Below, piece after piece: positions 21,054 to 29,179 of a stretch of DNA of 64,000 bases. Location of the stretch: the NCBI GenBank assembly GCA_019096065.1, contig JAGUCH010000006.1, positions 1,136,001 through 1,200,000 on the forward strand. Direction: 5' to 3'. The first letter of the stretch is position 1, and the number at the start of each line of letters is the position of its first letter. The notes under the pieces are model-generated. The model worked only from the letters and a program-made list of their open reading frames with translations. It did not search any database and was not told the DNA's origin. The position numbers and the translations under genes were made by a program. Source of the stretch: Paracyclopina nana (taxonomy: Eukaryota; Arthropoda; Copepoda; Cyclopoida; Cyclopettidae).

Positions 21054-22391
21054 ATGGACATAAACTTTGCTAGTTTAACTGTTACGGATAGCCGCAGGAA
21101 GGGTAAGGGGAAAGGAAAAAAGTCCTCATCCCAAACTCCTGTGGTGGATGCTTTGCCCGGCTCTCCTAAAACAGAGCCTTCTGACATGGAAATGGCCGCT
21201 CCAGAAGCCTCTAATGGAGAAGTTGCCAATGTGGCTGGAATGATAGTGGACCAAGGCCAAGCAGGTCCAGGTCCAATGGAAGTTGGTGCGGAGATACCTC
21301 CTCCCCCAGCTGTTGCACCTTTGCAGGACGTTGTCTTGACTGAGCAGGAGAAGTTGGTGGCCGAGGCTTGTAAGCTTGGTTACACCCTGCCTTTGATGGA
21401 TTTGGTTGGTCAGCTTTTCCCTGACAAGCAAGCCAAGTGGATGCCAATATTGGCAGATTTGCGGTCTAAGGACCAAATGGTGTGTGATGACTTTCTCCTC
21501 AAGAAGGTCAAGCCACGGGAGTCTTGCTCATCATTGGGGCAAGTGGACTATACTGTCTTCATTGACAATCAAGCCATGGTGACTCCGACTGCTATGAGGC
21601 CCATCAAGGTCCACAATCGGTCGGGGATGTCCATCAAGTTCAATTCCTGTAAGGTGGGACTGTTAAACGTAGTCCTATATTTGAAGATGAACACTTTGCC
21701 TTTGATTAATGTGGGAGATGTGAATCAACCCACTCCATTGGAAGTGTTTTGTCCGTTGAAGGGCACTGGAGCAGTGTCCTCTTATGTGGTGGGCTCGTCC
21801 CTTTATCGAACCACCAAGAAGCCCTTGGTTGGTTTGGTGACTTGGGTTCAAGGGAATACGGTCAACTTTACAGTGGCTTTGGACAAGTCATACGAGAATG
21901 TGAACTGTTACCTTGACTACTGTTCGGTTGCGTGCACCCTGTATGTGTGCAGCATGGGTGATTTCTTTGCCGCGGATGGTGTGCAAGTGGTTCCCACGGC
22001 CATACCACTTAAGGTTAACATGTCCCTTTCTCACGCCGGTGAAAAGGCAGATTTTTTATCCAAACTGGAGAAGCATTTTCCTAAGGCATCGTTTTTTACA
22101 AATGGTGCCAAAACTGAAGCTGATGCAGCCTTCTTGGAAAGGAGGGCAGCTCGACGTAAATTGAATAAATTCAAGGAGGTGACCCCATCCTTGAGTTATG
22201 CTAAAGTAGTGAATCAAGGCCCTGCTAAACGGCCTCGATCTGGATCTAGTGAAGGGAATTCTACAGTCCCTTTAAGTGCCAACCTTAAAAAGTTGGATAG
22301 TGTTATGAAGCAAGATTCCGCAAAAAAGGCTCAAATCGAGGAGGCCTTGCAGATTTTGCTTGAAAATGTTATGCCTGATGCAATTGAGTAA
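21054..22391 (+). CDS. Third ORF of the LTR element, unknown function
   Basis: This 445-residue protein has three parts. The N-terminus is strongly basic (SRRKGKGKGKKSSS) and followed by an acidic, Pro-rich linker. The core of about residues 95-345 has alternating hydrophobic segments and looks like a mainly beta fold (SGMSIKFNSCKVGLLNVVLY, YLDYCSVACTLYVCSMGDF). The C-terminus is Lys/Arg-rich with a possible nuclear signal (AKRPRSGSS) and a terminal helix. No signal peptide or membrane segment is seen, so it is probably cytoplasmic or nuclear. Its place between pol and the envelope-like ORF suits an accessory, nucleic-acid-binding or capsid-like role, but I do not recognise the family and assign no function. 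It is probably expressed from a spliced message. Confidence 0.7.
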   Translation: MDINFASLTVTDSRRKGKGKGKKSSSQTPVVDALPGSPKTEPSDMEMAAPEASNGEVANVAGMIVDQGQAGPGPMEVGAEIPPPPAVAPLQDVVLTEQEKLVAEACKLGYTLPLMDLVGQLFPDKQAKWMPILADLRSKDQMVCDDFLLKKVKPRESCSSLGQVDYTVFIDNQAMVTPTAMRPIKVHNRSGMSIKFNSCKVGLLNVVLYLKMNTLPLINVGDVNQPTPLEVFCPLKGTGAVSSYVVGSSLYRTTKKPLVGLVTWVQGNTVNFTVALDKSYENVNCYLDYCSVACTLYVCSMGDFFAADGVQVVPTAIPLKVNMSLSHAGEKADFLSKLEKHFPKASFFTNGAKTEADAAFLERRAARRKLNKFKEVTPSLSYAKVVNQGPAKRPRSGSSEGNSTVPLSANLKKLDSVMKQDSAKKAQIEEALQILLENVMPDAIE

Positions 22392-22557
22392 TCTTTGATG
22401 ATTCGCAAATGTATATGATTTAATAAATAACTTTGTTCGGCACAGTTTTTCCCAAAAATGTGATCCTAATGTTCTGAATTTATAGGAAAGGTTGAGAGAG
22501 TTACGTAGTATACGTTGCGATTAACAAATCAACTTTTTCTGATCTACCTGGCTGAAT

Positions 22558-24603
22558 GTGTTCAATATGAGCGCGCTGAGGTTAAAAAACCTTGATTCAT
22601 CTCTATATATTGTAGTACATTGGTTAGTTCATGCTCAGTCTGGGACTAGACAACGAGAAAAAAACATGTCCTGTGTGAGACTTTTCTTTGTGAAACTTTT
22701 CTTTACAATTGGTCTTGCATTTGTGCAAGACAATGTCGGACCGTTATGTTTTGAAGATCATATGCTGGACCCGATTCGCTCATTGTATCACACTAAAGAG
22801 GTGATTTCTACTGAAGTGATTGATGCACATGAGTATAAGGAGGCCTTAAGTACTGTTGTTAATGATGTGGAAGAGATGATGGCCAATCTAGGGCCAGTCA
22901 ACTTGACTAATGTTCCTTATGTGACTTTTGAAGGTAAGGTGCTTGCTCTGTTACGAGATGTGAGCCCTACTGACATGGACAAAACATGCAAAGAGTCACT
23001 GCCTGGATTTGAAGGATTTGAGCCAAGGTCAAAATATGATTTTTTGCAAGTGGCCAATCTGGTGGATTCTGTGAAGGGATCGAAAAATAAATGGAAAGTG
23101 AGTGTAAAAGCTACACAAGTTTATGGGTTGGTAACGACCTTGGATGCAAAAATAGTACACCATGGTCTCCCAGTGTTGGACCCAACTAAAAATACTCCGG
23201 GCCAACCGAGTACCAGTACTAATACTCCGAAGATACTTGCAGGTTTTCCTACATTTATACTTGACTTTTCCCAATCACCTGCCGTGTTTTCACTGTATCC
23301 ACCCACTGAAGCAATAGTGGATGGTATGATGTGTGTGCGACATTTTGTGAAGTTCCCATCTCCAACTATAGAGGGAGAACAATGGGAGTTACTAGACAGA
23401 GTTGCCTTAATCAATAAGGAAACATCGGTGATTAAAAAGGCAGTTAATGCCTTAAAAATCATGGTGACTTCAGGAGCATCGAAGGTGTTCCAGAATGATA
23501 AGATTAAAACTGCTATCAAATTACATTTGCCACATGTAGTGGAAAATGCAGTTGCATTACTCCGGCAATTACAACACTCAAGAAAATTGCACGGGACTAG
23601 GACTAGTGACTTTATGCAGATGATGGATGTCATTGGTACTATTGCTTCTTTTGCAAAAGATATCAGGAGAAACCATGACAAATTCATAATGCCCTTGAAT
23701 ACTGAGGTACAAGGGGATCGAGGTGCTGAGCTCGAGCAGAAGGCTTTGGCTCCTGTCTCCTTTACTGTCGTGGAAAATACCGAAGACCCAAATGATGCTA
23801 TTGTCGGTGGCAAAATGAGGGTCAAAGGTATTAGTGATAATATGGAATTGACTTATCAATTAAAAGGTCGCACATATGGTGGGTACGCCATAAAGGAGAC
23901 CTATGTGACAAAATTTGGTGAACTGATGTATGCTACTGAACATTTGCCCCAATACAATGATTGTTTTGAGCATGATGGACAGAGTGTTTGCCATGATCCA
24001 GCTTATGTACCGGATGAGGCCCAAATTAACTGTGCCAAAGCTCTCTTTGGATTGTCAACTTTGAGTCCGGATAAAGCATGTAATCTGGTGGATGTGTCTT
24101 CAAATGAGTTACTGAACACAAACTGCCCAAAACATGCTGGTATTGTTAATGTGGTTACGCCTACATTTGTTAACAGGACTTGCCAGGATACCTTCAATAA
24201 TGCTCATTTGCTAATTATTGGATCGTATAAAGTGACAAGTCTTTGTGGTATAAATGTTGATGGACAGATAATTGGTGACTTTCATAGCCCATGGGAGACA
24301 GACTTAAACAAGTTTGTTGTTAAGTATCCGGAACAGGATGATGATGATATATTTGATGATTGGCGGGTAGTGCTTACTACTTCTTTACTTGGATCTACAT
24401 GTGCAATAGCCTTATTGGTCATCATGTATATCAAGAGGAAACGAATGTGTTATTGCTGCTATATGGAGATTGGAGAAGGACAATATGTCTTGGCCAATCA
24501 ATTAAGGAAGTCATTACCTAGGCGGAAGCCCAAAAATAGGAATACTTCTCGTCGTAACAATGAAGAGGCAGGCAAGTTTATTGCTGATGCCCCTAATGTG
24601 TAA
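22558..24603 (+). CDS. env: Envelope-like membrane glycoprotein of the LTR element
   Basis: This 681-residue ORF has the layout of a type I glycoprotein. A second in-frame ATG at 22666 gives a better signal peptide (LFFVKLFFTIGLAFVQ) than the first ATG, so the true start may be there. The ectodomain of about 560 residues has many Cys in its last third (CFEHDGQSVCH, NCAKALFGL, CLV-type spacings) and N-glycosylation sites NLT and NRT. The membrane anchor is near the C-terminus (VVLTTSLLGSTCAIALLVIM), followed by a basic and Cys-rich tail (KRKRMCYCC). I see no clear furin site or fusion peptide of the baculovirus F type used by errantiviruses, so the viral source of this envelope is open. Position just before the polypurine tract is normal for env. 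Confidence 0.75.
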   Translation: MFNMSALRLKNLDSSLYIVVHWLVHAQSGTRQREKNMSCVRLFFVKLFFTIGLAFVQDNVGPLCFEDHMLDPIRSLYHTKEVISTEVIDAHEYKEALSTVVNDVEEMMANLGPVNLTNVPYVTFEGKVLALLRDVSPTDMDKTCKESLPGFEGFEPRSKYDFLQVANLVDSVKGSKNKWKVSVKATQVYGLVTTLDAKIVHHGLPVLDPTKNTPGQPSTSTNTPKILAGFPTFILDFSQSPAVFSLYPPTEAIVDGMMCVRHFVKFPSPTIEGEQWELLDRVALINKETSVIKKAVNALKIMVTSGASKVFQNDKIKTAIKLHLPHVVENAVALLRQLQHSRKLHGTRTSDFMQMMDVIGTIASFAKDIRRNHDKFIMPLNTEVQGDRGAELEQKALAPVSFTVVENTEDPNDAIVGGKMRVKGISDNMELTYQLKGRTYGGYAIKETYVTKFGELMYATEHLPQYNDCFEHDGQSVCHDPAYVPDEAQINCAKALFGLSTLSPDKACNLVDVSSNELLNTNCPKHAGIVNVVTPTFVNRTCQDTFNNAHLLIIGSYKVTSLCGINVDGQIIGDFHSPWETDLNKFVVKYPEQDDDDIFDDWRVVLTTSLLGSTCAIALLVIMYIKRKRMCYCCYMEIGEGQYVLANQLRKSLPRRKPKNRNTSRRNNEEAGKFIADAPNV

Positions 24604-24713
24604 AACTTTTATGATTCAGTTAAAAGAGTATGTGTGGGTTCCACTTTTATCTTCTGGTCTCAGAAGGTTCATCTAATGCTTTCAAATTTATCGAGGCATT
24701 AGCTGCTTTTTCT

Positions 24714-24727
24714 GGGGCGGGGGTAAA
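24714..24727 (+). promoter_or_regulatory. Polypurine tract of the LTR element
   Basis: GGGGCGGGGGTAAA lies directly before the TG of the 3' LTR and follows a T-rich run. This is the expected place for plus-strand priming. One pyrimidine interrupts the run. Confidence 0.75.
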
Positions 24728-25340
24728 TGGAGGACGCTTACTTGCCCTCCCTAAAAAACCGCAAGAAAGAAGATGGCATATGGCTAGAGCTTAAACTGGC
24801 GGCGCACACAAGTTTACCTATGGAAGGCTGGTATGGGGCCGCGGCTGACGGAGACAAGCGAGGGGACGCGCGGAGGAGAGGAGCGAGACTGGAGGAGTCA
24901 CGAAGAGGGTGTCAGACAGTCAACGTACCCTCCTGCAATAGAGGGGCTCTTTCTGTGACAACTTTATTCCTGGCTCTGCTTGAATAAATGGATTATGTAC
25001 TGAGACTAGCTATACTATATTCTAAGAGGTAGAACCTGCAGAGCTCCTTAGTGAATGTAGGAAGCTGGGTTAAGCCTAGGGCTTTCTCAGTTGGAGTGAT
25101 TTGGAACACATTGGTGGGAGGACAAGTGCTGGGCACTGCCACTTCCTCCTTATGGTGGTGCTGATTTGGAGGATTGGTACTCTGTCTACCCAAAAACATT
25201 GTATATATGCCATCAGGCTCAGTCCCGACCAGAGTGATTCTACAGAGGATTGAGATATTTGCTAGACTCGAGTGCCTCCGCTTAGAGTTGGAGTTGGCCC
25301 TGGCTTTAGGTGCAGAGTAAAGGCACAGTGTCGCAGAGCA
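24728..25340 (+). repeat. 3' LTR, 613 bp
   Basis: It reads as identical to the 5' LTR over its whole length, so insertion was recent. The AATAAA copy is near 24983. Its end at CA is followed by the second GTAA target copy (25341-25344), and slingshot coding sequence starts about 310 bp further on. Confidence 0.93.
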
Positions 25341-25344
25341 GTAA
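25341..25344. repeat. Target-site duplication GTAA (right)
   Basis: This matches the four bases at 6443-6446 and marks the right border of the insertion. Confidence 0.8.
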
Positions 25345-25650
25345 ATCTTTGTTTTGATTTCATGGAAGCTATCTGGCCAACAGTCATCTGCAATCATAGG
25401 TAAAAACATGTTCAACCTCTAAAGCTAGCATCAAAAGTAAACTATTTGGCAAGAATAAACTTAAACATCGATCCATTTTTTCAGATTTGTTTAGAATGTT
25501 GGAGTAGCCACACTTTGAGGCGGTGTCACTCAAAATTGCTTCGTCCTTCTGCCCGTGAACAATGTACCACGTCTGCTAGCTCAAAGGAACTTTCCTTCAT
25601 CAGATGATGCTTTAACCCGCTGATTTCGCTCCTTGGGCTGCCCATTCAAC
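25345..25650 (+). other. Slingshot 5' region
   Basis: No ORF is supported. A T-rich tract ending in CAG at about 25474-25486 looks like a splice acceptor, so part of this is probably 5' untranslated exon of slingshot. Any upstream leader exon could lie to the left of the retroelement. An in-frame TGA at 25621 shows that coding does not extend upstream of the chosen ATG. Confidence 0.5.
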
Positions 25651-27717
25651 ATGACAAAGAAGGAGATAGAGCAAGGCTCAAGCTCGCGGCGTTTGACGCC
25701 AATCACGAGCTCCTTCAAATCCGTTAACCATGGCCAACGTTGGAAAAATATCCTTTGTCCCGGAGACAAGTTCATGCAAACTGTCAAGGTGGAAGGTAGC
25801 TATGCTGACCGCTCCAGATACTTGTGCATTGTGTCTCACAAAGAAGAGTTTTGCCTGCTCGGCGTCGATGAGGAAGTTGACGAAGACAACAATCGCATCA
25901 CTAGCACAATTGGACTCGTCTGCAAGATTGTCCTTGGCATGGGTGTCACCCTGGATGGCGATGGTGGTTTCACGTACCATCACATCAATGACAAGCAATT
26001 CATCTTCAAGCCTGTCTCAGTTCAAGCCCTGTGGACCATGATCCAAACCCTACACGTGATCAGAGAAAAACTTGGACCGACCACTCCCAATCCTGAAGAT
26101 GACTGGGTGAAAGCCTATGTGGCAAAGATCAACTCACCTCAATCATGCATCAATGAGTGGCATGTGATGGCTGACATCCTGGTCAAAAGGCCACCCTCGC
26201 CGAGCAGGACTCCCAAAGCTCAGCAACGAATGGGCCGTAACAGGTTTGAGGTTAGTGTGGACTTTAAGACTGTCGTCACGAGCAGGCTGAGACAAATCAT
26301 GAAAACGTCCAACCTGGACACTGTCACGTCGAAGAAGATTCGCACCCAACTGGAAGGAGATTTGTGCCAGAGCCTCGAAGAGTACAAGTCATTCATTGAC
26401 GAGGAGATTCTTCTTATTCTTGGACAAATGGACCCCGCGTCCAAAATATTGGACTACGTTTACCTTGGGTCAGAGTGGAATGCCTCCAACTTGGATGAGC
26501 TCCGCGCCAATGGCATCACTCACATCCTGAATGTCACCAAGGAAATTGACAATTTCTACCCGGGCGATTTTAAGTACAAGAACATCCGCGTGTATGACGA
26601 GGAGGCCACCAACTTATTGCGATACTTAGAGGATACATACAGATTCATCAAAGATGCCAAAGAGAAGGGCGGGAAAGTGCTCGTTCACTGCAAAATGGGA
26701 ATCAGCAGATCGGCCACCGTCACGATTTCATACTGCATGAAAGAGTACGACAAGGATCTGAGCTCAGCACTGGAGCTAGTCAAATCAAGAAGGTCAATTG
26801 TCAGCCCAAACAAGCGATTTTTGAACGACCTCAAAGTCTACGAGGGCATCCTCAGCGCCTTCCGCCATCGAAATTACTACCACAACCGGCTATTCCGGTC
26901 CAAGTCAGAAAGCTCAATCCCTAAAGGAAGCAACGATAAGAACAGCGCCGCGGCCGCGAGCACCAAAAAGGCTGTCCAGAACACCTTGAAGGCTGTCGAC
27001 TCACCCGACCACCCCAGAATCCAGCACCAAACTTCATACAACGAGGCCTCTCTGAACCCCCACAACCTTGCAGTGCGCCCAAAATCCTGGAGCCCCAACG
27101 AAAAAGTGGCACATTTTCTCATGGAGCAGGCTGACAGGCTCAGCAAGTCTGCAACCGCTGATAACATGCTCGAAAACAGTGACTGCAGTTGCTGCTTTGA
27201 CTTTCACGTCAGTAGCAGCCCTGTCAACAATGTGATTGACCCACTGTGTGAATGCAACGTGGAATTGGAACTGTCAGTGCCTGAGAAGCCAGTGAACGTT
27301 GGCTGTCGAGATCCGGATGATGTGCAGACCGACGTGATTGTCCAAAGCTTGTCCAATCTACGCACCAGCTCCAGCTTGTTGGAGGACATGCGCAATTCGC
27401 ATGGTGGGTCGGTGTCCTCATCGGTGTCATCGATAGCTTCTGCGCCAACCACGCCCATTTTTGTGCTGAAACGGCGCAGTTCTGTCGATGCGGCCTTCCC
27501 ATCCAAGGCTCAAAGTCCACCTGCTCCTCCCCCCATGCCTGCCACCCCGCCCTCCTTGAAAAAGTCCGAAGTGCTGTCCGTGAAAACGCTCGCAAATATG
27601 TATGACTTCAAAGCCACACCCATCCCTATGCGGCCGTGCTCTGCTCGCCTAGAGGATAATCACATTTTTCAACGAATGGCCAAGCAACTTGATAACGACA
27701 ATGAAACTGACTGCTAA
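25651..27717 (+). CDS. ssh: Slingshot cofilin phosphatase
   Basis: Slingshot dephosphorylates and so activates cofilin, controlling actin turnover in the cytoplasm. The 688-residue protein starts at ATG 25651. The N-terminal SSH domain covers about residues 25-200 (YLCIVSHKEEFCLLGVDEE; LDGDGGFTYHHI; IFKPVSVQALW). A DEK-C-like helical segment follows at about 210-262 (LRQIMKTSNLDTVTSKKIRT). The dual-specificity phosphatase domain covers about 267-405 with the active site HCKMGISRSA near 346 and the general-acid region VYDEEATN. The C-terminal third is low-complexity and holds a Cys-rich stretch (DCSCCFDF). The whole CDS lies in one exon, whereas neighbouring genes have many short introns, pointing to intron loss or an old retrocopy origin. 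The fresh LTR element lies just upstream and could affect its expression. PCID2 begins 154 bp downstream on the same strand. Confidence 0.95.
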   Translation: MTKKEIEQGSSSRRLTPITSSFKSVNHGQRWKNILCPGDKFMQTVKVEGSYADRSRYLCIVSHKEEFCLLGVDEEVDEDNNRITSTIGLVCKIVLGMGVTLDGDGGFTYHHINDKQFIFKPVSVQALWTMIQTLHVIREKLGPTTPNPEDDWVKAYVAKINSPQSCINEWHVMADILVKRPPSPSRTPKAQQRMGRNRFEVSVDFKTVVTSRLRQIMKTSNLDTVTSKKIRTQLEGDLCQSLEEYKSFIDEEILLILGQMDPASKILDYVYLGSEWNASNLDELRANGITHILNVTKEIDNFYPGDFKYKNIRVYDEEATNLLRYLEDTYRFIKDAKEKGGKVLVHCKMGISRSATVTISYCMKEYDKDLSSALELVKSRRSIVSPNKRFLNDLKVYEGILSAFRHRNYYHNRLFRSKSESSIPKGSNDKNSAAAASTKKAVQNTLKAVDSPDHPRIQHQTSYNEASLNPHNLAVRPKSWSPNEKVAHFLMEQADRLSKSATADNMLENSDCSCCFDFHVSSSPVNNVIDPLCECNVELELSVPEKPVNVGCRDPDDVQTDVIVQSLSNLRTSSSLLEDMRNSHGGSVSSSVSSIASAPTTPIFVLKRRSSVDAAFPSKAQSPPAPPPMPATPPSLKKSEVLSVKTLANMYDFKATPIPMRPCSARLEDNHIFQRMAKQLDNDNETDC

Positions 27718-27871
27718 CTTCTCGTCATCAACTATATGATGTGTTGTTGTACCTCCTCCATTTCAATGATATTTTTCAGACTAAAGTGTGATGATTAATT
27801 TTAGCAAACTGAATAATTTTTAAAGGAAGCTTTAGTAACTCTTTTCTCTATATTGTTTTAACAGGTGCAGC

Positions 27872-29128
27872 ATGTCAGTGCAAAACTACTTGAGGGCTGT
27901 CAATGAGGCATGGAACGATTACGACGGAGAGACACTGGCCTCGTACCTATCGTTCCAGGACAACCATGTGACCAATCCTCAGCTCCAAATCGAAAATCCG
28001 GAGAGTGAAGTGGAACGGGTACTGGATAGCCCCATAGATGAGCTCGTCGCAGCTCATTTGCGTGCTTGCTGGGCCGTGGCCAGAAAAGACTTTGTTGAGG
28101 CCTACAAATGCCAAGCAGTATGTGTCCAGAGCTTTTGCAAGCTTCTATCATCTCAAAAGGACGACAATTGGCCTTTACCTATCATGTATGCAGTCTGCTT
28201 AGATCTCAGAATATTTGCTATTCAGGCTGATGACCAACTATCTCACAAGGGTGGAAAGCCAGGTGGGCTATAACGTCATTGTATACTCCAAATCAAGGTG
28301 TTTATCTAACATTTTCTCGTTTTCTCAGGTGAAACGCTCGAAAAGGCTGCCGAACACATCATGACGTGCTTTCGTACTTGCGCACTCGATTCAAAGTCCT
28401 CTGAAGACGTGACCAAAAGATGGGGCATGCTAAACGTTGTTAATCAGCTATTTAAAATCTACTTTCGTGCCAACAAGCTGCATTTGTGCAAACCCTTGAT
28501 TAGAGCAATTGAAGCATCTCCATTGAAGGACCGATATCCCAAGTCTCAGCAAGTTACGTACAAATACTACGTGGGCAGGAAGCACATGTTCGACTACAAT
28601 TTTCGACTAGCGGAAGAGTACCTGACTTTTGCTTTTGAGCACTGCCACAAATCGAGCAGCGTCAACAAGAGGCACATCTTGACCTATTTGATTCCTGTTA
28701 AGATGCTGCTTGGTCACATGCCCACCAAAGATGTGCTCATGAAGTATGACTTGATGCAGTTTGATGAGGTCGTTCAAGCTGTGAAGCAAGGCAATTTGTT
28801 GCGCCTCAATTCTGCCCTTGAAACTAATGAAAGCTTTTTCATCAAAGCTGGCATTTATCTCATTTTGGAAAAGCTCAAAATCACCACCTACAGGAATCTG
28901 TTCAAGAAAGTTGCACTTCTCATGAAGACTCATCAAATTCCGATTGACGCTTTCTTGATTGCTCTGAAAATGATGGAGGTCGAAGATATCGACCAGGACG
29001 AGACTCAGTGCATCATTGCCAACCTGATTTACGAGGGCAAAATCAAAGGCTACATTTCCCATCAGCACCAAAAGTTGGTTGTAAGCAAGAAAGATGCGTT
29101 TCCACCTCTGGCTGCTGCCTCAGGATAA
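27872..29128 (+). CDS. PCID2: PCID2 (TREX-2 / PCI-domain protein)
   Basis: PCID2 is the animal relative of yeast Thp1 and works in the TREX-2 complex, which couples transcription to mRNA export at the nuclear pore. Two exons, 27872-28262 and 28329-29128, joined by a 66-bp intron, give a protein of about 396 residues, close to the human length of 399. Conserved blocks include [61 protein letters not shown], and [20 protein letters not shown]. The C-terminal PCI winged helix ends in [15 protein letters not shown]. An AG acceptor lies just before the ATG, suggesting a noncoding first exon. The stop overlaps an AATAAA at about 29127. The gene converges on UBXN7 with only about 50 bp between their coding ends. 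Confidence 0.96.
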
Positions 29129-29179
29129 TAAAGAATTGGCGTCAAATGATAGTCATGTTTTTTTAAGCCCTCATTTCTT

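Larger units (their letters stand above)
6447..25340 (+). mobile_element. Giant env-bearing LTR retroelement, Ty3/Gypsy-type
   Basis: This is a single LTR element of about 18.9 kb, far longer than the 5-10 kb usual for the group. Parts in order: 5' LTR, primer site, 1.25-kb leader, gag, pol, a 2.7-kb spacer that holds an antisense gene, a third ORF of unknown role, an envelope-like ORF, a polypurine tract and the 3' LTR. Pol has the order protease, reverse transcriptase, RNase H, integrase, with a Ty3/Gypsy-like linker after the reverse transcriptase (KTRKQLQKFLGMANW). The protease DSGS is closer to the form common in BEL/Pao, so the family is given as divergent Ty3/Gypsy-type rather than a named genus. 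The LTRs read as identical over all 613 bp and the coding frames are open, so the copy looks whole and very recent. It is treated here as an inserted element, not a host gene. Confidence 0.9.

Noticed and set aside
6447-25340. BEL/Pao or Polinton identity for the large element
   Set aside because: The DSGS protease resembles BEL/Pao, but the linker after the reverse transcriptase, the RNase H and the 4-bp target duplication are Ty3/Gypsy-like. There is no DNA polymerase B, packaging ATPase or long inverted terminal repeat as in Polintons.
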